A DNA stretch of 64,000 bases, taken from positions 18,578,777 through 18,642,776 of the forward strand of contig JANJXV010000020.1 in NCBI GenBank assembly GCA_024803745.1, given 5' to 3'. This document shows, piece after piece, positions 1 to 13,060 of this stretch (position 1 is the first letter of the stretch; every line of letters begins with the position of its first letter). Under the pieces are notes generated by a model that saw only the letters and a program-made list of their open reading frames with translations, made no database searches and had not been told where the DNA came from. The translations under genes and the position numbers were made by a program. Origin of the DNA: Megascapheus bottae (lineage: Eukaryota > Chordata > Mammalia > Rodentia > Geomyidae).

Positions 1-2218
1 CTAGAAAAAAGAGCACTTTAATTTTTATTAAGTAGGTAAGACATTTCTTATAGTTTATGGAATAGTAAAAGTTAGGTCTCCTCCTCCCACTCCTCAACCT
101 TTTCCTTCTTCTCCTTCTTCTTGTTCAATATTCCACTCTTCCATGCATAGCAGTGAATTTTGGAGAAGGGATACAACACCAAATGTCCTCCAAATTGCTA
201 CCTACCTTGTACACAATCGTGACAAAGAGGTAGACTCAGAATTTAAGCAATGGCTTAGACCTAATAGTAAAGTCTATCAGCATGGCTTTTACCTAACACT
301 GCCACATGATTGTATATACCTGACTCATGTGAGAAATACAGAGCGGTGTCCACTTTGCTAAATCTGAAAGCCAGGCTTTTCTTCATTATCTCCATAGTTC
401 TTATAGATTAGAGACTAATGGAGTTCAATGAAAGTTACTCTAGCTTGTTCTTGTTTCCCCCATATTTTAAAAACGTGATTATCTTTCATCTCTTTTATCA
501 TGTGTCCTTCATTTCCAGCTTGTAACAACTGAATCAAACAAAATGGCATTTTCAATCTTGTTGAGTGGGATTTGAGCTAAGTATAAAGATTCAAAATATG
601 GCATGCTCCCCACTTTTTCTTCCCCACCAATGTAAGTGAGAAAGGCTGGACACAGCACCCTCCCCTTGTTCCTTGAAAATGCTCATTCCAGTGTGGTCGT
701 GCCAGTACCTGGGAGAAGACAAGATGGATCACCAAGTTTACAGAGAGAACGTGAAGAGACAACCATGCTGAGTTTCCTCTCTCTACAGCCTAACCCTCTT
801 GTCAGTCACATTTCTACAAGGCTGACTGTCCGATTTGTAATGAATACAAATCTTTAAATGGACAATTTAGGATTGGGAATGGTGAAATCTACTTGTAATT
901 CCAGTATAATGGAAACTTGAGCAAAAGAGTCTTGAACTGGAAGTCAGCATGGCAACATAATGATAAAAATAAAATTAAATGGAAGTTTACTCTTGGTCTT
1001 TGAGTCTTCATTTCATGTCATATAAAATCTACATCATATAAATGTATTTGTTATACTTTTTTCTTCCTGACTACCTTTTGTTGTATGAGTGTTGCTCTGA
1101 TCTTTGATTCTTTCAACTTGGGTGAAAAGACACATCACAGCTTTCTCTACAAGTTGATGATCATTTTAGTATGCCAAAAAAATACTGAATTAAAGTACAC
1201 AGAGAACTAAAGAAAATGTATAAACTCCATAGACAGGGGAATTCAGGCACCATAATTTTGGTAAGGGGAATACGAAAGATCAGATTTTCCAGATTTATGA
1301 AAATATCTCTTGGCAACTTCCTGCCACCATAGCAGCTGAACATTTTATACTGCATAGTTTTATACACACCGTGCTTCATGTTATGAAACTACTGTAGTAC
1401 TTTATGGCTTAAGAAGTTTGAGAAGTTATAGAACACATTTATATTCTTAAGAAATCCATTTCAATAATAAAGTTTATTTGGTTATTTCATGTTTCAGCAA
1501 TTTACAAGAATTCTGTGTTGTTATGAATATAAAAATTTCCATTTCATGTCCCCTTTACTGTATTAGTGCCACAGAATTGATTTTTTAATGTAAAGTCAAA
1601 TTTCCTCATAGTAAGAGCTCTTGGATGACAATTTTTTTTACCTAGGAGGCTACTCTGAATATATATTCTGAAATATTCTGGGATATTCTGAAATATAAAC
1701 TCCATGTCATCTAGGTAGAACAGAAAGACTTATGAACTCAGAAGTAGATTTGGTGTAAATTTACTTATAGCACTTAGAGAGTTCTTATCTGAAATTTAGC
1801 CTAGTTTATCACATGGCAGTTTCATCATACCAGTATGATGATCACAAGATAGTTAATATTGACAACAGTGTGAGTATCTACATTAAGGTATAGCAAAAAC
1901 ATAGTTATTTGTAGTTATTTTATTGTTGATGTATCCTGATTATATTGAATTATCTTGATTAAATACAGAGATTTAAAAACTCAGATATGGTATGGAATTT
2001 AAAAGTAACGTAAGTTTTAATCATCAATCTTTAGAGTGGAAGAAAAATGCACTGAGGTCTGGAGGAAGTTTCTATCCTGCCTAGACACTTAGACAACACT
2101 TGCAAGTGTGGATGGGCACCAGTGGTGGAAGTCTAAGCTCCAGACTGGGTTCTCAATGTGAACTGAGATTGTGAAAGCACTGCAGCAAAGCTCTTTTAAA
2201 AAACAACAACAATACAAG
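1..2218. other. Unique AT-rich sequence, no gene seen
   Basis: No repeat family or coding exon is recognised. A polypyrimidine stretch of TCC and TTC units lies at about 79-125. The open frames here are short, lack recognisable motifs and look like chance. Confidence 0.6.
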
Positions 2219-2300
2219 TCTGGGAAGTGGGTTCATATCTGTAATCCTGGCATTTGGGAGGCTAAGTAAAGGAGAAATGTATGTCCAAGGCCAGGTAGGC
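2219..2300 (+). mobile_element. Old B1-like SINE fragment
   Basis: The stretch contains gtaatcctggcatttgggag followed by a match to the B1/7SL 'aaggccaggtaggcc' region. This is the 7SL-derived left part of rodent B1, strongly diverged and with no clear tail or target-site duplication. Confidence 0.6.
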
Positions 2301-4308
2301 CTTGAGCATGCACTATTAAACAAGAAATCTCTGCACAGAGATAACTCGGTAGATAGCAGAAAACAATAGAATATGTAGTTTATGGAGCACAACAGAGAAC
2401 AGGTGTCAATAGTCCAACATGAGAGTTGATGAGTGGGAGACACTGGGCTTAAGTCTAGAGCAGAGAGCGTTTAATGCATTTAAACAATGGCAAATTAAGC
2501 AGAGTAAGGAATGGTATTGAAATGGGCCTGCTGTTCTGATGTGGAGCATGCTTGCTTTGTCTGCCTCTTATTCTCAGACTTTTATCTGCCTTTTAATGGC
2601 TGCCATCATCTTTCTTCTCTCTCATATTAAAGAAGTACAAATAAGAAGTGTTTATTACCACACTACTCTATTCCATCTACCTACTCCAGGGAAGAAATGG
2701 AGAAGGGGAGAGCACTGGTGCAGTGATCTGCTGCATCCCAGATAAGCCCCCGAGCTTCTGTGTTCACTCAGATCGGCTTTGCAATGAGAAGAGGAGTGAC
2801 TCAAAGCTATATAATTACCTGATTTATTTTCTACACAGAATTCAGAAAGAAGTAAGAGATAGGGACCATTCCGAGTTCCTTCAAACACGGCTTAATAAAC
2901 CCTGCTGTTATAAATAATTCACTTTCTTTACTGCAGCATTCAGTGTCTGCAACAGGGACCTCTCTCAAAATTACTGAATCCCTTTTATAACATGGTATTG
3001 CTTCCTATTACTTTTTGTAATTGTATGCCTGTATATGTGTGCAAGTATGTATGTGCGTGTGAGTGGGTGTGAGAAAGAGATGTGTGTGTGTGTGTGATAA
3101 TACTGCATTGTCTTTAGCAAGAAGAGTAAATCTCACTGCAAGACCAAGAATAAAGTTCTGCCTTTGTTTGCTCAGTGTTGGCTATCTCATAACGTAGCTT
3201 GCTTAGCCCCTTTCGGTGTCCTGTTTCCCTCTCACTACTTCTGTGCAGAAAGGAAAATGTGCAAGACTCTGATTCTGATACTGGGTCATCCAGCTCTAGT
3301 TTTTGTCAATAAAATGTTTCAGTAACCTACAAATATCCATCGACTGTGATAAATGGACTTGAACTCAACATGGCATGCTCTTCAATACAACACACTCCTT
3401 TCTTAATATTAGTCACTTATTTGTGGATTTGTTAAGGCAGTGTTTAGGTTTAGGGAGTGCCCAAGTATACTGGATTAACATAGGTACTGCCAAATTCAAA
3501 TACAAACCTGGAAGCCTATCCACAAATCATTCTTACTCGAGCACATGTTTGCCAGAAAGAAGTTGGTATTTAGTACATAAATACAATATTAGTTTGAGAA
3601 ATTTAGAAAAGATTTCAGAGGCCATGGTCCCCTGTGTTTTCAGCTGAAACAATCAGAGTAGACTACTATTTGGACCTTAGACCTGATATAGTAATGAAAC
3701 CTCAGTTTCTTTTTTCTATTGAAATGAGTATATGTCTTTATGTCCTATAGGAAATTAGTCAAGCCATTACATAAGCGGTGCTTAGCATGCTGTCTACTAC
3801 TCATTACTCATGAGTTTAGTTAATTTACTTAAATTACCAAATTTTTACCTTTTATTTTTATGTGGTAGGTAATTTTACTGTATCCTTTTGGTATATGGAG
3901 TTGTCTCCCCCCAAATGTCTATCTAGACCACTTCACTGGGGATTGAGAAGTTTCTCCTGAAAGATCAGTCTAATCTATTCAAAGGCATCCCTAAAAGTAG
4001 AAGGAATGGGATAGAAGGTGCATCAAAGAGCCTAAGGATGAGAGGAAGCTTGGTGCTGAATTTGTGAAAATGGAGGAAGGGTGTCATGGATGACTTCTAA
4101 AAGCTGGAGCTACTCACCACCCATCAGACTTCAAGGAAATAGGAACATTAATCTGAATTCCAAGGAAGTCCACACTTCCAGAAAATCTCCAGCCTGGAGT
4201 CCAGATACACTGCTTCTATGATTTGAGCTCAAGGGAGAGCATAGGGAGTGGCCCCAGCTGGACCGGCTCAGAATTCTCAACTACACTTGTGATTACATTG
4301 CTTAATTT
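2301..4308. other. Unique sequence, possible old repeat relic near 3.9-4.25 kb
   Basis: No gene is recognised. A TG-rich simple repeat lies at 3024-3097. The part at about 3900-4250 (purine-rich 'atggaggaaggg' style text) has the look of an ancient LTR or DNA-element relic, but I cannot name a family. Confidence 0.4.
3024..3097. repeat. Degenerate (TG)n simple repeat
   Basis: TG-rich tract interrupted by TATG and GAGAAAGAGA; the purest run is near 3080-3095. Confidence 0.85.
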
Positions 4309-4321
4309 GTGATAATTTCTT

Positions 4322-4520
4322 TTTTTTTTTTTGCCAGTTTTGGGGCTTGAACTCAGGGCCTGAGCTGGTCCTTGGGCTTTCTCAAGCCTAGAATTCTACT
4401 ACTTGAGCCACAGCACCACTTCTAGGTTTTTTTCTGTGTATGTGGTACCAAGGAATCAAATGTGGGTCTTCATGCATGCGAGGCAAGCACTTTACCACTA
4501 GGCCAAACTCCCAGCCCCAT
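4322..4520 (-). mobile_element. IDL-Geo SINE, full length
   Basis: Read on the minus strand it has the ID-like left monomer (ggcctagtggtaaagtgctt-type A-box region and a B-box region), the acatacacagaaaaa linker, the right monomer and an A-tail, seen as the T-run at 4321-4332. It is flanked by a 13-bp target-site duplication with one mismatch, gtgataatttctt (4309-4321) and gtgagaatttctt (4521-4533), so it is a complete retroposed copy. Confidence 0.9.
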
Positions 4521-4533
4521 GTGAGAATTTCTT

Positions 4534-7500
4534 ACAAAATAATAGAAAATAAAACCCTTACAGTGGTGAACAAAAGAAATTTAACTTGAAATACATATAA
4601 TCTAATTTCCGACAATAGGAAATTATAGTTTCTGAAATTTTAAATCTAGTATAAAGAGATCTCATTGTATTTTATTGTTTCCAATAAAAGCCAATCTATT
4701 GTATTATCATTTATAATTACATTCTTTTATGTAAAACAAATAAGCTTGGGACAAGATACGTTGAAGAATAATTTTCTTTTTTTTTAACCTCCAAAGGAAG
4801 TTTAGTCAGAAAAATGGATGTCAAAGAAAGGCATGTGAAGCTAGCTAAAGTAACCTGAACCACAATGAAAGGTTGCAGGATACTTTGTTCTAAGAACTTC
4901 TTTGGGTACTTTTTGCCATAAATTCTAGCTGTGACATATCACCCTCACATATCATAGCATATTATATACTGCTTCAATATAGATTATTCCACCACATCCC
5001 TTAATAAATTCTAACACTCTCAAAAGTCATGCATGTTAATGTTCTCAAAGCATGTTACTCAAAGTTCTTTCTGTCTTATTAGAAATCAAAGATGACAGAA
5101 GAGAGAGTTTTCATTCCTATCTGTTAACTGAATTCTTCCTATCAAGTTCCATACCTTCCCTGAGGTTTGTTCTTTCTCTCTAACCTTATTGTTCCCATAG
5201 GGTTTCTGCATGTTAATTCATCTGAGACAGAACTCGTCCCACCTCTCTCTCTCCATGGACTCAGTCAGGTATCATTTGGTCATGAGAGAATTGTGTTTTG
5301 GGAGTTGCTATTGCTTTTATAGACTGAAAGATGGCTTTGAAAAATAGAGAACAAAGCTATGAATTAATAACTATGTTTTGTATAGTGTTATATGACTGGC
5401 CTTATAGGAAGGTTTCAAACATGCTAAGCCTAGGAATATACTTGTATGTGGAAATTTTTTAAAAAATGATTGATACATATAAGAAACAAATCATTTTCCT
5501 TTCTACAATTTTTTATAAGAATGATACTAAAACATTTTTCCTGGAAAATACCTTGTCGCTCATAAATCTCTAGAAATATATCCAACACATATGTTCCAGA
5601 ACATATTTACCTCCCTATGCAAGGACAATTCAAATGCAGAAAGAGATGAACATATTATACCATCAATTCACTTCAAAGTAAACTGAAGGGGAAATAGACA
5701 AATGGTTGGACAAAAGGTGAATCAATGCAGCAATGATTCTCACTAAACACTATGTTGGAACTAAATTTTAGAACTTGGGGAGAGAGAGTTGGGGGTGAGA
5801 GGAGAGTTGGAGAAAGTGAAAGATGATACAACACTGTTCAAAAATAGATGTACTCATTACCTTACTTATGTTATGCAACTGAAACCCCTCTTTACAATAA
5901 AACTTTAAAAGGTAAATATATAAACCAAAAAGCAAAACACCAAGCAACGTGGATCAAAAAAAACCCCACTGATATTTACAATAGCTATTGTGGGATTGAT
6001 ATTCACAAAACAAACTGTGGAAATTTGGCAAGCAATGAATTCAACTTAATATATTCATCTCTCATTTTTAACAAACAGTTCACTCCTTAGAAAATTAAAC
6101 TAAATGGAAAGATGTATGCAAAAGGATCAAACATTTATTCATAAATTGTATTATACAATTTGTGTCTATACAATTTGTAAAAGATATATGCATCTTTATT
6201 TGTTACTATTAAATGAACCATAACAAAACAAAGCAAAAGACAAGCAGCAAATATCTCTGAATAGAGTGCCCAAAATATATGTCTACTTTCAAAATATACA
6301 AATTAAAATTCATAATAATTATAGTATGAAAATATTGTATGTGTTCACATAGGCATGACCTTTCTGGGACATAACTCAGTAGATATTTCCCTATATAGAA
6401 GAAGTAACTTTGTAATGTTATTACACTTTGCTTACTCAGAAAGAAATGAAAATGGAAATGTTTAGAAATGGTTCAAAGTCTACAATGTTTCTTTTATTAA
6501 TTATATCTACTGTTGATAACATTCTCATTTTTCCTTAGTTTTAAAATTTTTGTATATGCTTTAGAATTATATTAAAAGACTATAGAAAGGAATCCGGGTG
6601 TTGAATTATGAACCTAAAGTCTTTTCACATCTACATTATTTTTTCCATTTAAAAATTTCATATTTCTACCATTAATAGAGTGGATTCCAAGGGAGAATTC
6701 AAAATTTTTAATATATGTAAATTATATTTTAACTATATAAATACTTATTACACAAATCTCAAGCCACAAAACAGTAATGTACAGAATTTATTAAGGCTTT
6801 AGAAGGCTTAATATTACAGGTATAATTTGTTGTAATAAATGTAGCTAATTACAGTCTACAAGAAAGAGTATTCCCTGTACTTAAGAAATAAGTCCTCAAT
6901 TATGAAACAAACTACTTTATATTACCTTAATTTAGCAGTGTAATTCTACTTTAAATGAGAAAGGCAATGGAAACTTGAAAATACATCAACAATTAAGTCA
7001 AAATTGCAGTGAGGAAAGAGAAATGCTAAGACATTGCAAATGATTGTTACAGTCAAGAGACTTTGAAATGTTAACTCTATTTCCATTGAAGTGATTATTT
7101 TAATCATTTTATTAAGCAAGAGGCTCTCCTGATGAAAAAGTGACACTAATGTCCATCACGTAAATAATCAAAAATTAACCCACCAAGGAACTGAAGTGAA
7201 TATAAATCCTTTCCTTCCTTAGCATCACCTTGTGGAAAAACTAGTATATACAAGTTATGTCCCATTCAGTCCCACCCTGAAACAGCCTGGCTAGCTGACA
7301 TCTCTACCAGCCCACTGCACTAATACACAACCAACAAAAACTGTATTTTTTGAGGGGCAAGTAGAGCATGACAAACAGATGCTTTTTCTATTCTCCATTT
7401 GTCTCTCTAAAGGCAATCAATCAAAAAAATGCAAAAAGAAAAAGCACAATAACAACAGTAACTTCAGAAGTTAACACAAATGTTGTACACCTAGATAAAT

Positions 7501-8014
7501 TAACTTCTCTGGAGTTATGGAGGGTATTTGCAATAGTAGCAGAGACTTATTTCAAACACAGAAGTATTTCACAAACTAAGCTCTTAGATTTCTACCTATC
7601 TTGATTCAGTTATTAGTTATTATTAGAGTTTATTATTATTATATTACTAGAGTTATTCCTATTATTGGCATTAGTTTCAAGACTTTCACCAAACTGCATT
7701 AACTCTAGTCCAGTAAACAGTACAGGAAATAAGACAACATTGTTCCTTCCAGCCTTAACTTTTGATTCTGCTGTCACTATTGTGATTTAGTGATACTTTG
7801 TCCTTCCATAGGACATATGTCACCCCCATGCTAGTCACCAAGTTCCATCCCAACTATGACCTCTTCAAAAACCTTCCTCAAATTCTTGTCACTTGCTTCC
7901 TTCAGCGTTTGAGTCTTAATGATATTTGCTGTAATTACAGTGTCTACCTCGAACTGATTCTTTTCCTGCCCAAATTAGCAGGGAGCAAACTTTCTAAATC
8001 CAAGATGATATGCC
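4534..8014. other. Unique AT-rich sequence, no gene seen
   Basis: About 3.5 kb with no recognised repeat apart from short poly-A/T and TTA-rich stretches (about 7610-7660). The 103-codon open frame at 7798-8109 has no recognisable domain and its end runs into a SINE. Confidence 0.55.
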
Positions 8015-8173
8015 AATGCAAAATCTCAGGATGTCGATTCAAAAACAGCCTGAGCATAAAAATCCATGAGACACTCAACTCCAATTACCAACCAGAAAAT
8101 TGGATGTAGCGCTGTGGCTCAACATTGCCCAGTACTAGTCTTGAGCAGAAGAGTTTATGGACAGTGCCCAGAA
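8015..8173 (+). mobile_element. Diverged B1-Geo dimer SINE, 5' truncated
   Basis: The order of motifs (tctcaggatgtcgattc, agcctgagc, ccatgagacactcaactcc, then gcgctgtggctcaa and cttgagcagaag) matches the B1-Geo dimers seen at 20.1, 21.1 and 62.7 kb. It is heavily mutated and lacks the first part of B1. Confidence 0.7.
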
Positions 8174-9399
8174 TTTATCAATGGATTTCTTTACTAAGAT
8201 AACAGAGACCTAGCATAAATATGGCTATTATTAAAATTAAGTGAATAAAAATATAAATTCCTTCTGTACTTTCTATTTCTTATGGATACTTTAATGCATA
8301 ACACTTTTGAAAACATAAGCAAGACACAAATATGAACAATATAAATGTCATAGTCTGAAAACTGTGTAAGAAGCTTTTGGAACGCTTCAAGAGTAATTAT
8401 AAAATTGGAATATAGAAGCTATTTGAGCACAACAATTTCTCTTTAGAGACCTTGCCAATGTAAATGTTCTCTTCCCACCTTCTTTTCATTGTAGGAACAA
8501 AATCTTCCTCTCTATTCCCCTTTTCATCTCTTTTCTATAGTTGCTAGCAGGAAGTCCCAAGTTTTATTTCAAAAGGAATGCTTTAAAAGGTAGCTCATGA
8601 GAAAATGGGCTATTCTCCACTATAATGCGGTGGTAATAATCAAACCCTGAACATTTTTTGATGGATGGTATGCTGGAATTCTGGCCAGACACTGTACACA
8701 TCAACTCTACTGCTGTGAAACAAGAATGTCATATTCTGGGCAGTGAAATATGCTTGCTTTTAACGAAAATTGTAATGCAGGATAAAAAAAGATCTCATTT
8801 TACCATTGTTTTTGGCTAGATAACATACCTGTCCGAGAGTTTCCGAAGTGCTTTAGAATTTTCCAACTTGATTTGCCTATGTAAGTTGAGAATCATTTCT
8901 TTTAAACCATTGTCATGCCTACAATCTTGATAGAATAAAACTCTTCTGAGATAACAACCATTTTTATAGAAATTATCTGGGACTCCAGTGCTACTTTTTA
9001 TTTCAGGAGACAGAAATTTGAAAATGTTTTCTCATATATATGGAGAGGGAAAGAATGCATCTTTTAATAATTTTATTAAAAATCACATTGCAAGTGCTTT
9101 TTTCTTTTGAATGAAATATAACTAGAGAAGAAAAATCTGGCTGGATCCTTTCATATTTACTACCACTCTGTAAAAGCTGTGGGAAGCTCAGTATTTTATG
9201 TGGGATTGGTAGTTGAAAAATTGTGGTGCATCAATAGAGATTAGCTAATCCATCTCACAGAAATCTCTTGTTCACCTTTTACCTCGCAGTCTCCGAGTAA
9301 TGATTCTCTCAATTGCTCATTTTCATTCTTCTCCCCTCACCTTTTTTTAATCTACTGTAGAGCTTGGAAAGGGTTTTTGGTTTATTTGTTTGTTTAATG
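8174..9399. other. Unique sequence, no gene seen
   Basis: No repeat, exon-like open frame or simple repeat stands out. Confidence 0.5.
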
Positions 9400-9575
9400 T
9401 TTTTTTCTTTGGCAGTACTATCATTTGAACTTACCACTTGAGCTATACCTTGAGCCCTTTCTGCTTTATTTTCCGAGAAGGTTCCTGTGTTTTTGTCAGG
9501 GCTAGCTTTGAACTGCAAGCCTACCTCAGTCTCTCATCTAGCTGGGTATACAGGTAGATAGTATGATGTCTGACC
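9400..9575 (-). mobile_element. Old B1-type dimer SINE
   Basis: On the plus strand it reads ccacttgagctataccttga, then gggctagctttgaactgcaa, then tctagctgggtatacagg. This is the reverse complement of an ID-like right monomer followed by a 7SL/B1 left monomer. Divergence is high. Confidence 0.65.
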
Positions 9576-10762
9576 TAGAGTTGCATTGCCTTTATGGAAC
9601 CGCGTGGCATAGTTCAATTCAATGAACAACATAATCATCCATGGCACAAAGGCATAGTTCTTTGCTTTTAATTTTTCCCTTTGCCTTTTGTTTTTCTCAC
9701 TAGTAATGCATATAATGACTTGAAGTACAAAAAAGAGCATATCTCATAGCTATGAGAAAAAGGAAAGCCACTGAGAGTTCAGGAAATTATACCTCAAAAT
9801 ATGACTGTGATAAACCTGGCTATTTCATGATTCTCTGGTATATCAATTGTTTTGAGCTGGTTTGTTTTGGAGAAAATGTAGACTCTGAAAATGTAGAATT
9901 CTGAAAAGTTCCTTTGTAAGAAAAATTTTTATCTATAATGGGAAATCTTTATTTGTAACATTCTCTACACCAGGAAGAAAGGATGACTAACACATTATAG
10001 GTTCACAAAAGGAGAAGGAATTGATTTAAATCTAAATAACAAAGTTTACCATATTTTTATCCTAGCCATGTCATTCCAGTTCCTGAAATACCTTATCCTT
10101 TGTTTCAGACAAGAATAAGATTTAAACCTTTGAAAACTATTCTAAAAAGCCTCTGAGTTTTCTACATATTAGCATGTTTACACATGAGGCAAATATGCTG
10201 ACATTTTAGTCTTATTTCTGTTAATCTATTTTGATAAGGAAATCCAGGTTAGGATATATGTAGGGCAGAGAGAAAATTATTTTTCTTTTCCATATAACAC
10301 TAAGGATGACAGTCCAAAGAGAAAAAGGAAGTAGTCAAACTCCGTGAAGGTTTTGTTGAGCTTGTCTACGAGCTCTGCACTGAATGAGATAATGAAATTC
10401 TGTATTTATATTACCACTAGTCATGTTGTGTCTTGGCAGCTGAACACATCCTAACTGATATTCAATTAGGCACCTGAAAGTGAGTTGCTACAGTGTCAGC
10501 AACTACACTGTAGTAGTGCTCTCATAGAGAAGGCAACTATTTCAGGCTTCAAAATTGGAAACTCTCACATTGCTGAAAGATTTGCTCAAGCTCACAAATG
10601 GTGTATGAAAACCCCACACCTATCAAAGACACATGAAGGGTACAATGTTCAATGACACAGAATTATTAACGTTCAAACCTAGGATTCTTGGATATTCAAC
10701 ATCTGCATTTCTACTGCCTCTACTAAGACAATTAAATGACATCATCAATATTTAGCTCCTAG
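9576..10762. other. Unique sequence, no gene seen
   Basis: No recognisable repeat or coding signal. Confidence 0.5.
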
Positions 10763-11381
10763 TATTGCCAATGATGGGGCAATACCAGGAAATGGAAAGA
10801 TGCTCATGGATAGGGAGAACCAACATAGTGAAAATGGCCATAATGCCAAAACTAACATACAATTTCCATACAATCCTCATTAAAATCCCAAAGACATTCT
10901 TTACTGAAATAGAAAGTATAATTCAAAGGTTCATATGGAACAACAAAAGACCTAGAATAGCCAAAGCAATTCTAGGAAAAAAGAGCAATGTAGGTGGTAT
11001 TACAATACCAGACTTCAAGCTCTACCATATAGAGGCGTAATAACAAAAACAGCATGGTAGTGGCACAAAAATAGACCAGAAGATCAATGTAACAGAATAG
11101 AAGATCCCGAAATAAACCACATATCTATAATCAACTTATATTCAACAAAGGAGCCAGAGTCATACAGTGGAATAAACACAGCCATTCAATTATTGGTTCT
11201 GGGAAAACTGGGCAACCACATAAAGAAAAGTAGAAATTAATACCAGCCTATTTCCATACACAAACATTAACTCAAAATGGATCAAGGATTTCAATATCAG
11301 ACCTGAAACCCTGAAACTTATGCATGATAAATTAGTTGAGAAACTGGAACTCATAGGCATAGGAAAAATCTTCTTGAACAG

Positions 11382-11606
11382 GGGGCCTAGTGGAGTTTAG
11401 CCTAGTGGTAAAGTGTTTATCTAGCTTGTACAAAGACCTGGGTTCAATTCCTTGGTACTACATACATAGAAAAAAGCCATAAATGGTGCTGTGGCTCAAG
11501 TGGTAGAACTCTAGCCTTGAGAAAGCCCAAGGAAAATGCCCAGTCTCTGAGTTCAAGGCTCAGGACTGACAAAATCAAAACAACAAGAACAATAACAACA
11601 AAAAAA
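11382..11606 (+). mobile_element. IDL-Geo SINE nested in L1
   Basis: Left monomer with tttagcctagtggtaaagtg and B-box-like gggttcaattcc, right monomer with gtgctgtggctcaagtggta, and an A-rich tail (caacaagaacaataacaaca). An 8-bp duplication, ttgaacag (11374-11381 and 11610-11617), flanks it, so it entered the L1 after the L1 had inserted. Confidence 0.9.
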
Positions 11607-11954
11607 TTATTGAACAGATTCCTGAGGAGTCCCAGCGTCAAAACAGATTGGAAACTCAACAAATTGGACTACCTAAAAATAAAAAGCTTCTGCACAGACA
11701 AGGGCATAGCTACTAAAGTAGAAAGACAGTCAAATAACTGGGAAAAGGTATTTACCAATACTACATCAGACAAATGCTTAATATCGAATATCTAGAGGGA
11801 AATAAAAAAAAAACTAATCCCCCCAAATCCAACAAACCAATCACTAAATGGGCAAGGAAATTAAAGAAAGACTTAGAGGATTACAATAGCTCAAAACCTA
11901 GATACATAAGACCACATAGGATGAGGCTAAATGAAAGGATCTCCAGGATATGGA

Positions 11955-11958
<4 letters not shown>

Positions 11959-11996
<38 letters not shown>

Positions 11997-12006
11997 TGTG
12001 TGTGTG
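11959..12006. repeat. (AT)n(GT)n microsatellite
   Basis: Pure AT run at about 11959-11993 followed by GT units, lying inside the L1 3' region. Confidence 0.95.
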
Positions 12007-12394
12007 ATTTTTGTTCTTATTGTACTGTTATTTCTCATCTCTTTTGTTTTCCCTTGGTTATTCTCATATTGTTATAGATTCTTACCTTATTATCTGGTAT
12101 ATTGTATATACATTTATTTGTTTATTTGAAATAGGAAAGGGAAGGGGTAAAACAAGATGAGGGGAGGGGTTGGGGGAAGGGATGTGGGAACACAAATACA
12201 TGAGAAGGGGTATCAATGTGTGTAAAGCAATGAACTTTCTATCTGGAGAATATAACTCTACCCCCTCTATTAATTACAATAAAAATACATGAAAAAGACT
12301 GTACAAAGTCTAGAACACAGACAGCACAAAATGCTGGGGGAGCGGTGTGGGGGGTGGGAAGCAGCAGGACCTTTCAGCAGGAATGCAACATGGC

Positions 12395-13060
12395 ATGAGG
12401 CATGATTACTTTGGAAGATAGTTGGTGATTTATTATAAAAATAAACATTCTTTTACTATAAAAGGACTTATCACAAGAGGTTAAAATGGCAAGCAAAATA
12501 TGAAAAAATGCTCATCATCCATGGTCATAAGGCAAATGCAAATAAAAACTACCCTAAGATATCACCTTATCCCAATTAGAATGACCAATATTCTGAACTC
12601 AGACAATGACAAATGCTGGCAGGGATGTGGAGAGAAAGGAACCCTATTGCACTGCTGGTGGGAATGTAAACTAGTATAACCACTCTGCAAGGCAATTCTG
12701 AGGTTTCTCAAAAAACTAAAAATAGACCTTCCCTACAGTCCAGCCATACCACTCCTGGACATCTACCCTGAGCATCATAACCCAGAATATGATAAGGATA
12801 CATGCTCAGCCATATTCACCACTATACTATTCACAATAGCCAAGCAATGGAAACAACTCAGATGTCCCACTACAGATGAATATATACAGTGGAATTCTAC
12901 ATAGCCACCAGACAAGATCAAATAATGGCATTCGCTGGGGAGTAGATGAAACTAGAGCAAGTCATGTTGAGAGAGGTAAGTCAAGACCAAAGGAACAAAA
13001 GGCGCAGGGTCTCTCTGATGTGTGGATATTAGATCCAAACAGTTTAATAATGATATTTGG
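12395..13060 (+). mobile_element. L1 ORF2 C-terminal fragments, diverged
   Basis: Text such as ctgctggtgggaatgtaaac, accactcctggacatctacc, caatagccaagcaatggaaa and tatacagtggaattctac is typical of the last 200 codons of L1 ORF2. Stops and frameshifts are frequent. The first 80 bp (12395-12475) look like a second, partly overlapping piece of the same ORF2 region, so two fragments may be abutted here. It differs from the neighbouring L1, so it belongs to another subfamily or is older. Confidence 0.8.

Larger units (their letters stand above)
10763..12300 (+). mobile_element. 5'-truncated rodent L1, ORF2 C-terminal part and 3'UTR
   Basis: Translation of 10765-11040 gives the L1 ORF2 region downstream of the reverse-transcriptase core ([20 protein letters not shown], then [12 protein letters not shown]). 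The frame is then broken by stops and by a nested SINE at 11382-11606, and resumes with LDYLKIKSFCTDKGIA near 11665. After about 11890 the text jumps to the L1 3'UTR (ccacataggatgaggctaaa), so the last part of ORF2 is deleted relative to the copy at 49.4-50.3 kb. The 3'UTR has the G-rich tract at 12128-12182 and ends in attacaataaaaatacatg. This is a dead L1 remnant, not a host gene. Confidence 0.9.

Noticed and set aside
7798..8109. 103-codon frame with several cysteines, considered as a zinc-finger-like peptide
   Set aside because: Cysteine spacing fits no finger pattern and the last third lies inside a B1-Geo SINE.
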